Source of the DNA: Volutella citrinella
Taxonomy: Eukaryota; Ascomycota; Sordariomycetes; Hypocreales; Nectriaceae
Assembly (NCBI GenBank): GCA_034401135.1
Contig: JAWZSP010000001.1
Coordinates: forward strand, 1,674,001-1,738,000
Length of the DNA stretch: 64,000 bases
Reading direction: 5' to 3'
In this document: positions 12,064-22,613 of the stretch, one piece after another
Layout: the number at the start of each line of letters is the position of its first letter
Position numbering within the stretch: position 1 is the first letter of the stretch
Position numbers and translations under genes: made by a program
The notes under the pieces: generated by a model
Told to the model about the DNA's origin: nothing
Database searches by the model: none
The model's input: the letters and a program-made list of their open reading frames with translations, nothing else

Positions 12064-14333
12064 ATGCCGCACGAAATGGAGGATCCCGCCGCTGAGGTCT
12101 CAGATGTTGTGTCTGAGGAGAACGAGGACGAGACGGAGACCTCTCTTCTAAACGACGAGAAGATGGCCGACCAGAACACAGCTGACAGCACCACTGAGGT
12201 CAAGAAGAAGTACGACCCCAAGGACCCTTTGCGCCCCAGGAGAAAGAAGGCCAGGAGAGCTTGCTTTGCCTGCCAAAGAGCCCACCTCACCTGTGGTAAG
12301 TTTCTTGTGACCTTCTTTGCAACGCATCGCAACTGTGTCGACTGGTCTTCCGCGCAGGACTTGTGCGGTTGATCACGACCATATTGTCCTAAGCTTGATT
12401 TGGCCAGCTGCGAAATGAGGAACCCCCTCGGCATGATGGTTTCAGCTCAACATTTCGTCACGAAGACTTGCATATGACATGATTACGGAGAACGAGAATC
12501 CGGCTAACACGCATTGCAGGTGATGAGCGGCCTTGCCAGCGATGCATCAAGCGCGGTCTTGCCGATGCCTGCCAGGATGGTGTGCGTAAGAAGGCGAAAT
12601 ACCTTCACGACGCCCCTCCCGAGGCACTGCGTCCCGTTCTTGGGCCCAACTACAACCCGAGCCCAGCACCCACCAGACCGAACGGCCACCGCCAGAACTC
12701 AAGCCACTCGGACAATATGTCAACTTCGGCGGGCAGTGCTTTCTTCTCCCAAGCCAGCAGCGCTTCGGCATTCCCTGTATATGCGGCCAGCGGCCAGACT
12801 CCAGTTGCCATTCCCGATGGTATCACTTTCAACCCGCAAGCATCGCCCACGTCGTTTCAAGGTGCGAACCCCCAACTTGGTGGCATCATGGCGAACAACC
12901 CTATGGATTTCAATGCCCTCTTCGACCCTAGCAACCCCGCGCTGTACAACTTTGACCTTGAGGGTCTCAACTTTGGCTCACAGTACGCTGGGTGGGAGTT
13001 TGGCATCCTGAACAAGATGGGCCTGGGTGCCGAGACGCCTCCCCGTGAGAACTCCATTGCCCAGACCCCGACGACGGAGGCTAGTTATGCCGCCCTCTTT
13101 GGAAACGGTAACCCTACCGGCTACGACCATCCAATGTTGGGAGCGGATTTTGCTGGCATGGACCAGAACAACCAGTCGCTGTACGCCCAGGGGAATCTTC
13201 AGCACGGCCTCCCCCATGCGTATGCTATTGCGGCAGGTCCTACAAGCCTGCACAGCCCCAGCACCGATACCACGGCCAGCCCCCATTCTGGCCATGGTTT
13301 GGATGGCTCGCCCGGAACCAACTTTGCAGGCATCCCTACGCCAGTGGCGGCGGCAACCCGACAGAGGCAAAAGGTCGCCAAGTCCGGGCCTCAGTCAATC
13401 TTGGGCAAGCGACAGAGGGATTCGGCTGCAATCTACGAGAGCGTAAAAGAGCCGTATCCCTACACGGCGGGATTCCACAACATGGTTGCCGTGATGCGTA
13501 AGCGTCTGCCGGGCAGCAAGCTGCTACGGATCGCCAAGGCCCTTGGAGAGATCCGGCCGTCTTTCATCTCATGTACGAAGGACCTCACCCGCCAAGACCT
13601 GATCTTCATGGAGAAGTGTTTCCAGCGAACCTTGGTGGAGTATGATGACTTCCTCCAGCACTGCTGCGCGCCGACCATTGTTTGCCGGCGTTCTGGCGAA
13701 GTGGCTGCCGTGAACAAGGAATTCACGGCGTTGACTGGCTGGACCAAGGATGTTCTCCTGGGCAAGGAGCCGAATCTGAATGTCAACCCCGGCCGGTCGA
13801 CAAATGGAACGACGACGCCGGATAGCAGCACGCAGAGCGGCATGGCCACCCCGCGGCCGCACAATGCCACGCTGGACAACAGCAATGGCCGACCCCAGCC
13901 AGTTTTCATCGCTGAGCTCCTCGACGACGACAGTGTTGTAGAGTTTTACAACGACTTTTCACAGCTGGCGTTTGAGGATAGCCGGGGAAAGGTGCAGCGA
14001 AGCTGCAAACTGAACAAGTACCGGCCACAGCAGAACCTCGACAGCAAGGACACCTCACCTCACAAGGAAACACAAGCAACGAGTATCCTCAGCAGCCGTG
14101 TCACCCGCATCGACGGCGAGCATGGCATCTCGAGGATCGAGAAGGACGGCAAGGTCGAGTGCACATACTGCTGGACCATCAAGCGGGATGTCTTTGATAT
14201 TCCCATGATGATTATCGTCAACGTGAGTCTGCATAGCCATAGCACATGAGTAGAAGAGCACGTGCCACTGACACACTTGCAGTTTCTACCACGATATTAC
14301 CCTGATCAGGGTCCTCAACAACTGGCAGTCTAG
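12064..14333 (+). CDS. ERT1: transcription activator of gluconeogenesis, Zn2Cys6 plus PAS (Ert1/AcuK/Rds2 family)
   Basis: Nuclear zinc-cluster activator of gluconeogenic and non-fermentable carbon genes. Exons 12064-12295, 12520-14222 and 14283-14333 give 661 residues. The zinc cluster reads C67-x2-C70-x6-C77-x5-C83-x2-C86-x8-C95, exactly the Zn2Cys6 spacing, and intron 1 splits it directly after C77. The linker KKAKYLHD follows, then a long Ser/Pro/Asn/Gln-rich middle region, a basic GKRQRD patch, and a PAS-like domain from about residue 455 ([20 protein letters not shown], then LTGW). The last exon is 17 codons ([12 protein letters not shown]...), matching the family's FLPRYY ending. The acidic N-terminus precedes the zinc cluster. 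The family is known to work with a partner zinc-cluster protein (AcuM in Aspergillus); no such gene is in this window. The family assignment is strong. Confidence 0.93.
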
Positions 14334-14846
14334 ATAATGACTCCAGAGCGTGGAAGGGGACTCAAATGATCGAATTATACGTTCATTCCTCCTTGATAGC
14401 ACGGGAGGTGTTTCCTAAGTGTAACAATGGCGCTGCTTTGCCAGACCTGTCAGGAGGGCAAAAAAAAGACAGCGCAGTGCTTCATGAACAGCCCCCGCGT
14501 TGGGATGTTTATTCCTTTCATTGGTTTCCGTCATGCTGCTATGCTTGCACGATTGGTTTCCGGTTTACCTACGAATTTTGGTGGAGGCAAAGAGAGGATA
14601 TATAGTCAGGCCGGATGGCCTTGGGACATTCAGTCGGTCAGTGGAAGAAAAAGGGTTTCGCGCAATACCCGCTTAGGTGCCTTGGAAATGCGGAACAATT
14701 GGAGTTTGTGGAGAGTCATTTATTTGGAATGGAATTTCTTTCTCTACGAAACCAGAGCACTACGTGAAACCATATATTCCCAATGTCTATCTATCTATGC
14801 CCAAGATGCCGCTCCTCCTTTTCCTGCTTCACCGGTCAACCCGGCA
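14334..14846. other. convergent intergenic spacer
   Basis: This 513-base spacer lies between the stop codons of ERT1 (+) and riboflavin kinase (-). It should hold both 3' UTRs. No domain-like frame was found. Confidence 0.6.
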
Positions 14847-15532
14847 TCACTCTGGCCTGGTGAGCCACTCGACGTCTAGCTTGCCGTCGACGTCGGGGCC
14901 ACCCACGACGAGGCCCTTTGCAGGGGCCCACGCAGGGCGGGCGAGGCTGTTCTTTGCGACGTCGCAGTCAAAGTTGATGTCGTCGATGAGGGCCTCGAGG
15001 CTCTTGTAGTCCTGCTCCTGGCGGATGAAGCCGAGGATGAGCAGGCGCATGGGGACGTCGTAGAAGTCGGCCGAGAACTTGTGCAGGACGTGGACCTCTG
15101 CGCTGCGGACCGTGTTCTTGTAGAAGGGGTTGTAGCCGATGGACATGACCATGGGGAAGATGTGGAAGGGCGAGCCGGCAGCGGCAGCGGAGTAGTCCGG
15201 GTGGGAGGCCGGCAGGGCGAGGGAGGCGTAGCCGAAGTAGACGCCCGAGGGGATGGCGGCGATCCAGGGCGTGTGGGCGTCGTCCACGGGGAGGTTGGCG
15301 GTGGGGATACCAAGCTTTCGCCATGTTAGCATCGCAGTCTTTGAGGCTCATGCCACCGTTGATCCCACGAGCATGAGTGGGAAGAATAAGGGACTGAGTG
15401 GCTCATTGAATGAGCATGGCGTACCTCCTTGGAGCCGCGGCCAAAGCCCGAGATCACCTTGCCCTCCATCTTATGAGGGTAGGGCTCCTCGGGGCCGGAC
15501 TCGGGGCCGACGACGGACGGTCTTGAAGTCAT
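14847..15532 (-). CDS. FMN1: riboflavin kinase (ATP:riboflavin 5'-phosphotransferase)
   Basis: Makes FMN from riboflavin and ATP, the first step to flavin cofactors. Two exons on the minus strand, 15425-15532 and 14847-15314, separated by a 110-nt intron (donor GTACGC, acceptor AAG). The protein is 191 residues, normal for a eukaryotic monofunctional enzyme. The conserved core [19 protein letters not shown] spans the splice junction at residue 36/37; its PTAN motif binds the nucleotide phosphates and Mg. Further family matches are [29 protein letters not shown] (the Asn and Glu are active-site residues in the family) and [20 protein letters not shown]. No targeting signal is seen, so cytosolic location is likely. 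The gene is convergent with ERT1; FMP52 lies about 1 kb upstream on the same strand. Confidence 0.95.
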
Positions 15533-16582
15533 GACTGCGGTGTGTGTGTGTTGTAGACCGACGAGTGAGTCAATGAGGCACGAGGGCGAGACTTGGCGTG
15601 CGCTGGGGGTGACGAGTCCCGGCGGTTCCCGTCGCTGTTATGAGCCTTTGCAATTTGGGCGCAGCTTCGTCGGTGAGCAAATACCGAGAGCAGGGGCAAG
15701 CGAGTTCCCGGGGATGCGGACGAGGGACGGACCAGAAGCAGAGGCCGACCCTTTATCGGCGCGAGGAGGGGCAGTTGAGCAATGTCGCGGTTTTTGGTGG
15801 GGCACGCACAATCATGGAGGGGCAGGCGGCCTGGTAAGCAGCGGGCTCATTGCTCGGTTGCTCCGCTCCACCGCGGGGCAGTCGATGGAACAGTGCCTGG
15901 GGATGTCTCGGTGGTCGGGGCAATTACATGGCCGCGGTGCTGACAGCCCAGGAGATTGTGGTCCTGCCCCATGACGAAGCTGCCTACAGAATGTCCTCTC
16001 CAAGGGTGGCTAAAATGCAGCACTTGAAGCACGCTCCGATTGGCTAGTTATCGTGTAGAGGCTCTGTTCGTCTTGTACTTGGGCATTGGACAGTTCCAGT
16101 AGGATGCCACCCCAAGCACATCCAATGTCATAGAGGTTATACAGTTAGCCCACCACGAGCAGTCCAAGTCGCAGGACAACAGCATGTGCGGCCATTGGCC
16201 CATCAGTTTGGTCCATATCAAAAGAGTTTGATCAATTTAGCTAGTGAAAAGGAAGAGAAATAAACATGGTATCAATAGAGACAATTCCGGGCAATGGTAA
16301 CCCACTGCCATCCCGAAGGTCTGGTATCCAAACTCGCTGTCATTGTGCAGCTTCATCTCAAGCTGTCTTTCACCAGGCCGTGTCATCCAAACGAGGGATC
16401 GGCATTTCGGTTCCGTCATTATAAGAGCAGGTTCGACGGGTGTTGTGAGTCTTGGCGTCTGACTGCAGTCAGACCCTTGGAGTATCCCTTGGCGTGGCGG
16501 GTCCAAGCCGACATCACACGCTTGAAACACATCAACCACGCTCGCCTTTGCGACTCTCCGGCCTGCTCATCGCCAGCGCTGC
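15533..16582. other. intergenic region between FMP52 and FMN1
   Basis: About 1.05 kb holding the upstream region of FMN1 and the 3' flank of FMP52. Open frames on both strands lack domain-like sequence. No repeat of note. Confidence 0.55.
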
Positions 16583-16678
16583 TTACTGCGCGGCAGGCTT
16601 CTCCTCTGCGGGCTTCGCCTCTGTGGGCTTCACCTCGGCGGGCTTGGCCTCCTCGGGCTTCGCCTCCTCGGGCTTGGC
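16583..16678 (-). repeat. in-frame 15-nt repeats coding a KPEEA-type tail
   Basis: The 3' end of FMP52 consists of degenerate 15-base units that read EAKPE/EAKPA/EVKPT/EAKPA/EEKPA. It lengthens the C-terminus without a change of frame. Confidence 0.75.
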
Positions 16679-17401
16679 CTCCGTGGGCCACTCGGTGCGG
16701 CCCAGCTTGACAATTTCGGATTGCTCAATGACCCAGTACTTGCTCGGCGCCTTGCCCTCGCCGGCCAGCTGCACCGCACGCACGGCGGCGCGCGCAATCA
16801 CCTCTGCTTCCTGGCCGACGCCGTCGCGGAGGCCGGGGGCCACGCTACCGAGGCCCTTGACGAGGGTCTGCGCGATGCCCTCGACGGTACGGGAGTGGTC
16901 CCGCTGGCCCAGGATCATGCCAGGCTTGAGGATGACGGCGTGGTCGAAGTCAAGCTCCTTGATGGCGTCCTCGACGCCGTTCTTCATGCGGCAGTAGGGC
17001 GACGACGAGGCGAGGAAGCTGCGGGTGCCGGCGCTGGAGATGAAGACGTAGGTGCGCGTGCCCGCGGCCTTTGCGGCCTTGGCCAGCTCGATGTTGAGGT
17101 CGTGGTCAATCTTCCACTGGTTCTGTAGGCCGCCGGCCTGGGCGCGGGTGGTGCCGAGGGCGCTGAAGACGGCGGCGGGCACAGGCTGCAGGCCCGACAG
17201 CTTGGCGGCCCACGTAGAGTTGTCCGTGTCGATGAGGGCGTTGAGGTGCGGCGACGAGGCCTTGGGCGCGCGTCGGGTGATGGTGGTGACGGGGTTGTAG
17301 GCGGTCGGCGAGACGTCAGCCAGCAGCGTCGCCAGGATGTTGGACCCGACGAGGCCGGTAGAGCCGATGATGGCGGCGGCAGTTGTAGAAGGGGTCGTCA
17401 T
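16583..17401 (-). CDS. FMP52: Fmp52-like mitochondrial NAD(P)-binding protein
   Basis: Single-exon gene, 272 residues. The N-terminus has the Rossmann dinucleotide-binding motif GSTGLVGSNIL (residues about 12-22), followed by ITRRAPK and the strand AVFSALGTTRAQAG. TYVFISSAGTRS and the PYCRMKNGVED segment (YxxxK-like) fit an atypical short-chain dehydrogenase fold. Fmp52 proteins are mitochondrial outer-membrane proteins of uncertain activity related to HTATIP2/CC3; no reaction can be assigned. The last 32 residues or so are a Lys/Pro/Glu/Ala repeat (units like EAKPEEAKP, then AEVKPTEAKP), an addition that I do not associate with the family. A 24-base direct duplication lies about 50 bases upstream of the ATG. 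Confidence 0.9.
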   Translation of the reverse strand: MTTPSTTAAAIIGSTGLVGSNILATLLADVSPTAYNPVTTITRRAPKASSPHLNALIDTDNSTWAAKLSGLQPVPAAVFSALGTTRAQAGGLQNQWKIDHDLNIELAKAAKAAGTRTYVFISSAGTRSFLASSSPYCRMKNGVEDAIKELDFDHAVILKPGMILGQRDHSRTVEGIAQTLVKGLGSVAPGLRDGVGQEAEVIARAAVRAVQLAGEGKAPSKYWVIEQSEIVKLGRTEWPTEAKPEEAKPEEAKPAEVKPTEAKPAEEKPAAQ

Positions 17402-19911
17402 CTCGATGGTGGCGGGGAACAGAGAGGAAAGGTGTGTTCGGCGTGGATGTGAGGTTGGAAATTATCGGGTGCGTGAGGTTGGAGATTATCAGGTGCGTGA
17501 TGTTTTGGCGTCTTGCTATCAGCTGGTGAAGGTATCACAGGGAGGAAATCGGATGCAGGATGATGGGAGCAACAAAAACGACCAGTATCGGGATGATGGG
17601 TGCTCTTTATACAGTAAGGGCGTCAAGACATTTAAGTTTCAATGCGACCAGGGCGTGTGTGACATGCGTTGGGCATTGGGTGACGGAGCTGCGGAGCGGG
17701 CTGCGGGTCGCGAGACTGCCCGTTGATGCAGTGACGCCATTCCTGTTAATCAACGCTGTGGCTGATACATAGCTCTGCCACCCACCTGTGTGCATTTATG
17801 CCGGGTACACTTGGTCAAGGTCCCAGTGCAAGAAGCAGCACTTGATTCCTGCTGGTTGCTACCAGTTACTGACTGCATCCTGTACATGCATCTTGCCCAG
17901 CTCTTGCGGAGTGCCCGATGCATTCAAGGCCAGCAGCGGTTCCTGTTGATCAATTAGTGGAGCCTGTCCCTGAAGTTTTCGGTTTTCGGGGCCCATCAGC
18001 AGTGGAGTGGGTGGCCCAAGCTCCCTCCCGCATGTGACGGCACGTTTATGGTTACTATTAGCGGACCCGAGTGCGAGTTCAGTCGCAGCACAGCACAAAC
18101 GTCATGAGACTGGTGCGGCTGTGAATAGACGGCATACATTCGTGGCGCGTCGGAGGCCTAACACCGCAAGCGAGCTCTAGGGGAGGTTCCATCGCACAGT
18201 GACATCGTGCGCACGCAGCTGCGAGAGCGACATGCCAGAATACGGGACTGCCGACGACCTGAGATAGTAGTGACGTCCTCATCGAAAAAAAAGTCGTAGT
18301 CGACTATGGCTATCAGGATGTTTTCCTAGAGAAGCAGAAGCATTCCCCCAAGAGCCGGAGTGAGGGCTGCTTTCTCTCCGATAAGATCGGAGATCCCGTC
18401 GACCCAGTCAACATTGAGGGTTGTAATGTGCTCGAGATTTATGGACACCGACCGTATCCAAGTACCACTACCGTTCAGTGCCAATAGGCGAAGCCCCCAA
18501 GTTTCATTCGTTCAAAAATAAAGAGCATCGGGCAAAAATAGACAGTGGCATGGCCAACTAGCAGGGTACCTGGGCTGCAGAATCCAGGGCATACAGTACT
18601 ACCTACCTACGTAGGCAGCGCCTCCATCGGCTATTCATTTCAGTAGACCAGACAACCTGAACTCTGCTTCACCAGTTGTGCCGACGCTTGGTTCTCTCAC
18701 TCTCAACTGCGCTCAGCCATGTCTAGGCAGTCGCATCCATCGGCATGCTCCCAGCAATCGAAAACGCACCCCCAAGCTAGTCGTCACCACTATCCGTCGA
18801 ACAATGCTCCGAGTTAACACTGACGCCCTGATCATTCAAGAAACCGATACAAAGATGACAGGACTGATGGGGTCGATGAGGCAGCAGGCTTGGCTTCCGC
18901 TTAAGACAATCCAGATCTCCATCAGCAACACGCTCAATATTACTAGGTTTTCAACAATTCTCGAAGGAGAAGCAACACATTAGCCAATGTACCAGCCAGA
19001 ATCAGTGCCATCTGAAGTGAACTGGTTGCTCCAAGTTTTATGATTGAGCACAGGGCTTATGCATACACATACAGGTATAAGATGTGCATTGTCGTCATTC
19101 ACAACTGTCAACTGTGTAAGTCGACGGGCAGACGGTCAGGAGGGTCGCAAGTTCTCTGCTGAACCCAGCGATCGATGAAGCCTTGAGATGGGTTTCATTC
19201 TAAGGGGGATATGAAAGCCCCGACCCCAAAAACAGATCAAGGCCCCTAGAGAAGTCGCGCATGATGGTGACGGCGCTGCAGAGGAGGAAGAGCTCTCGAA
19301 GCCGAAGGTAAAACATAGCCTCAGTGCTCCGGAGCTGCTGTTAGATTAATCAACGAGATGAGATCAGGGCGGCTTTTCCTACTATATGCCTTTTGATAGA
19401 GTCTAGGTGTTTCTCTCTAGGTTTCGGTTTGCAGTCTTAATGCCGTCCTCAGTAATCCCTACTAAAGTGCATAGCATTGCCCAAGGGGTCCACGGGGCAG
19501 TAGCTTCTCCAGCACAATACCTAAAGAGCATCCATGAAAGAAAAGAAAACCAAAGAAAAGCATCCGCTCCTTAGTTGCCAACCCATAAACACTCGGCACA
19601 AATTATCATTCAAGGCACGCCAATCTAGGAACCTCTGTACTATGTCAGGTTGCCATACCGTTCTTACCCTACGGCAAGCTCAGGCGGGGCAGCGTGCCGC
19701 CAAGCCCCAGCTCTCAACCCCACCATAGATTCGCAGGGTCAAGGCCAGACGACTTGCGACGCCATCTCTCTGCCTGGCCATCACCACCACCAGCAAGCAC
19801 TTGCCCGCGGATTACTCGGGGACCACTCCTTTTACTTTCATCGGCCTGTATCCTGGCTGCCTGTATTTTCTAGACCGCTTCAAACTACAGCTCCAGCCCG
19901 TTCCGCCCACA
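17402..19911. other. gene-less region (about 2.5 kb), partly lower in GC
   Basis: No gene is supported. The first 100 bases contain the FMP52 upstream region with a 24-base tandem duplication (17451-17498). From about 18,280 to 19,650 the sequence looks less GC-rich than the rest and has short frames only, such as a 32-codon frame from 18719. I see no transposase-like frame or terminal repeats, though an old degraded element cannot be excluded. Confidence 0.5.
17451..17498. repeat. 24-nt direct tandem duplication upstream of FMP52
   Basis: Two adjacent 24-base units, 17451-17474 and 17475-17498, differ at only two positions (AAATTATCG against AGATTATCA). They sit 50-97 bases before the FMP52 start on the opposite strand, in the likely leader or core promoter. 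Confidence 0.85.
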
Positions 19912-20619
19912 ATGGCAACGCAATACGAAGGTAAGCAGCTGCTGCCCCTCCTCCGCCTCGAGTCGCCCTCGTCCTCATGATGCTTCACGGGACGGACCTG
20001 GAACTCCATCGCCCTGCCGCCCACATGCTCACACCCCTCCCCAGTCGAACACAATGTCAAGTTCACCGAGCCTCGCCGCTCCGGCCGCCGCGTCGACATG
20101 GCGTCCTTCTTTAACCTGCTCAACCAGCTGAGCGAGCCCTCTGGCGACCAGACGCCGCAGCAGAACCCGCACGCGACGCCCACGCCCGTCGACACGGCCG
20201 CCCTCTTCCGCCTGCTGCAGGACCAGCTGCAGACGCTGCACACGACGGCGCCGACGGCCGACAACGCCGCCTTCCTCGAGCAGCTCATCGCGTCCCTCGA
20301 GGACGACATCCACGACCCGCCCACCCGCCTGCGCGGCGTCACCCAGGAGTTTGTCGACTCGCTCGACCGCGTGTCGCGCAAGAAGCTCGCCCAGGACGAC
20401 GACTGCGCCATCTGCAAGGTGCCCTACCTCGAGGACCAGTACTGCCTCGTCGTCGAGCTGCCCTGCAAGGGCCGCCACCAGTTCGATCTGGAGTGCGTCG
20501 GCCCGTGGCTTAGGAGCAAGGGCACGTGTCCCATGTGCCGCGAAGAGATGGGCAAGAAGAAGGAGGTCCCCGTCGTGGAGGACGATGAGGAAGAGGACGG
20601 CGATATGATGTATGCTTGA
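19912..20619 (+). CDS. RING-type zinc finger protein (putative E3 ubiquitin ligase)
   Basis: Exons 19912-19930 and 20045-20619 (donor GTAAGC, acceptor CCAG) give 197 residues. The first exon codes only MATQYE plus one base. The next residues, VEHNVKFTEPRRSGRR, read on smoothly, so I prefer this start over the internal ATG at 20098. The RING lies at residues 127-171: CAIC, then LPCKGRHQFDLECV, then CPMC. The ligand order is C127, C130, C147, H151, D154, C157, C168, C171. Asp replaces the usual fifth His/Cys ligand, and three residues separate C147 from H151 where canonical RINGs have one. The C-terminus is acidic (VEDDEEEDGD). The substrate is unknown. It is convergent with the DUF3632 gene 261 bases away. 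Confidence 0.85.
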
Positions 20620-20880
20620 TTGGGTTTCTCAGGGCGAGCGAGGAGTTGATGTTGGCGGCGTGGAATGGCGAGAGAGGTAGGCGATGCGGCAAGCATGGAA
20701 CCGGCGTATGGGAGTTTCAGTGGTCGTGGGTATCTCATCCCCACGTACGAGGTTATATCATTCGTGGCCATGCCTCGGAAGGGACATGGCCGGATGTCAT
20801 GATGCAGACAAGATGCAATCATCAACCTCTAACTTGTATGCACACTTGCTCTCAGAACGTGCCCACCGCCCCGTGCATCA

Positions 20881-21830
20881 TCACCCTTCTAGTCCCCTCA
20901 TGACCAGAACCGCCTCCTCCGTCCGGCTCTTGGCCTTTCCGCCCGCCTTCTTCCCGAGCAGGTCGAGCCGCTCCCTCCAGAACACCCATCGCTTCACGCT
21001 CAGGCGCGAGGGCAGGTTTCTGGCCAGGGGCCCGGGCGCCATGATACGCTCAGAGTCCTCGCCGAGGGCCTCGTCCTTGTCGTCGGCTTTCTGCGCATCT
21101 CTGTACAGCGCCCAGCCCGCGTGAATGATCCACTCGCACGCGGACAGCAGGGCAGTGTCGCGAAAGGCCGGGAGCGAAGCTGGCGCTTGCTCGACGGCCG
21201 TCCGCAGCTCCCAGACGGCAAGGTTGGTGTACGTGGCCGTCGATGCTCCGTAGAGGCGCGCGGCAAAGGAGTTCAGGGCCACCCATTCAAACAGCGTGCA
21301 CGAGAACGAGTTGTTTCGCCCAGGCTCTGGCTGCTCTATCGGCATGTCAGTCACTCAGTCTCATCTAGACGTCGGGAATGCCGACGGGGGGCCAAGACAG
21401 AGACAGCTCGCTCGGCTCATCACATACTCTCCCATGCCTCACGCATGCATGGCCCCAACAGCGGCAGATCTGTCCACACCTGGACCGTCTCGTCCCAAAT
21501 CTTGACCCGTTCCGTCTTCCACGACTTGAGCTTCCCCACGACGTCTGCTAGTAGCTGCTGGCGTTCATCTTGGGCAGGGATCTTCATTGCTACGAGGGGT
21601 ACGAGCGACCAGAGCGTCCAGAGGAACCCCTCGGCATCCTTTTCGGTCGTCTGGCGCTGCCTCTTCGCCCGGTAGAGCGCATCAATCTCGGTAGCTATTG
21701 CGAAGGCGCTGAACTCCTCAGGCGCCGTCTGGTTGAGTCCCTTGTCGAAGATGGCGAGCAGCTCGGCCTCCAGGTCGGGAAGCTTTGCGTCCGGGGCGAC
21801 GGATTTGAGATCTATCTTGGGCTGTGCCAT
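20881..21830 (-). CDS. DUF3632-family protein, unknown function
   Basis: Fungal-specific family with no known activity. Two exons, 21428-21830 and 20881-21335, give 285 residues across a 92-nt intron (donor GTATGT, acceptor ATAG); the junction reads REAWE-K-QPEPGRN. I chose the ATG at 21830 because MAQPKIDLKSVAPDAKLPD reads like a true N-terminus; an in-frame ATG at 21887 exists. Typical family traits are visible: an early acidic helix with a helical core (LEAELLAIFDKGL), FLWTLWSLVPLVAMKIP, the WERVK-like segment WKTERVKIWDETVQVW, then FEWVALNSFAARLYG and a final AGWALYRDA region. The product looks soluble and helical. The gene is convergent with the RING gene. Confidence 0.8.
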
Positions 21831-22439
21831 GACGCCTGCAGATCCAATTTGCCGTGTCTCGGGCCGTCTTGTCGATGTGTGCAACACACTGCAACGTCAG
21901 CACAACGGGTCTGAGGCCGTGTGAGTAAGCACCTGCCTGGGGATGGCCAGTGCTGGTGGTTCAACTTCAACCCCCCGGCGTTTCACTGTCACCGCTTCGA
22001 CCCTGTCGCCGGACTGTTCTAGTCGTGTTTCAGGACGGCTTTCGGAGGAGCAGACGGGTTACCAAGAAAGGCAAACCCGATGCAATGTTGTAATGCGAGA
22101 AAGGCGAGAAATACGAATAGCGATGCAAGCTTTGTCAAGGAGACTGTCATAGATGCGGGGTCGTGGGGGATGGATACTCATGCAATGGGACCCCATTCTC
22201 ATTGACTCATTCTGCCTCCCTTGCCTGGCCTGAACTTTGCTGGTCAAGAGGTTCCCCAATCCTTTCGTTCTGTAGATCAGGCTATCCACGTAGTCGGCGT
22301 GTGGTGTCTTGAGCCTCTAGTCACGAGATATAGTAGCTGGAGACTGAAGATAATGCCCGATCAAGATGTGATTCCAATATCTTTCCTACCATACGGCTCT
22401 CGATGACTCTCAATCCATAATTTAGCAGAAGACTTTAAC

Positions 22440-22613
22440 TTAGTTGTACTGGGCCAGCTGTCCCTTCTTGGGTTGGGTTGGACTGTTGCCCTTGCTTTTA
22501 CCGCACTTGCTGATTCCTGCTCCCGCGCTTGACTTCTTCGCCTTCTCCTTGTCGGTATCGGGTTGTTGAAAGCTTGGATTACTCCACTGACCTTCAGTGG
22601 TTATGGTACTTGA
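22440..22613 (-). other. possible isolated coding exon (unrecognised)
   Basis: The minus strand is open for 57 sense codons from 22613 to a TAA at 22440-22442. Its product is rich in Lys, Ser, Gln and Gly (for example QPDTDKEKAKKSSAGAGISK) and looks like real protein rather than chance sequence. No ATG begins it. An acceptor-like AG lies near 22594, and a possible small upstream exon reads VKVIIHTLENTT. No start exon was found, so this may be the last exon of a gene I cannot assemble, a gene relic, or chance. The function is unknown. Confidence 0.25.

Noticed and set aside
18719..18817. 32-codon plus-strand frame starting MSRQSHPSA
   Set aside because: Too short, no homologue recognised, no splice-linked continuation.
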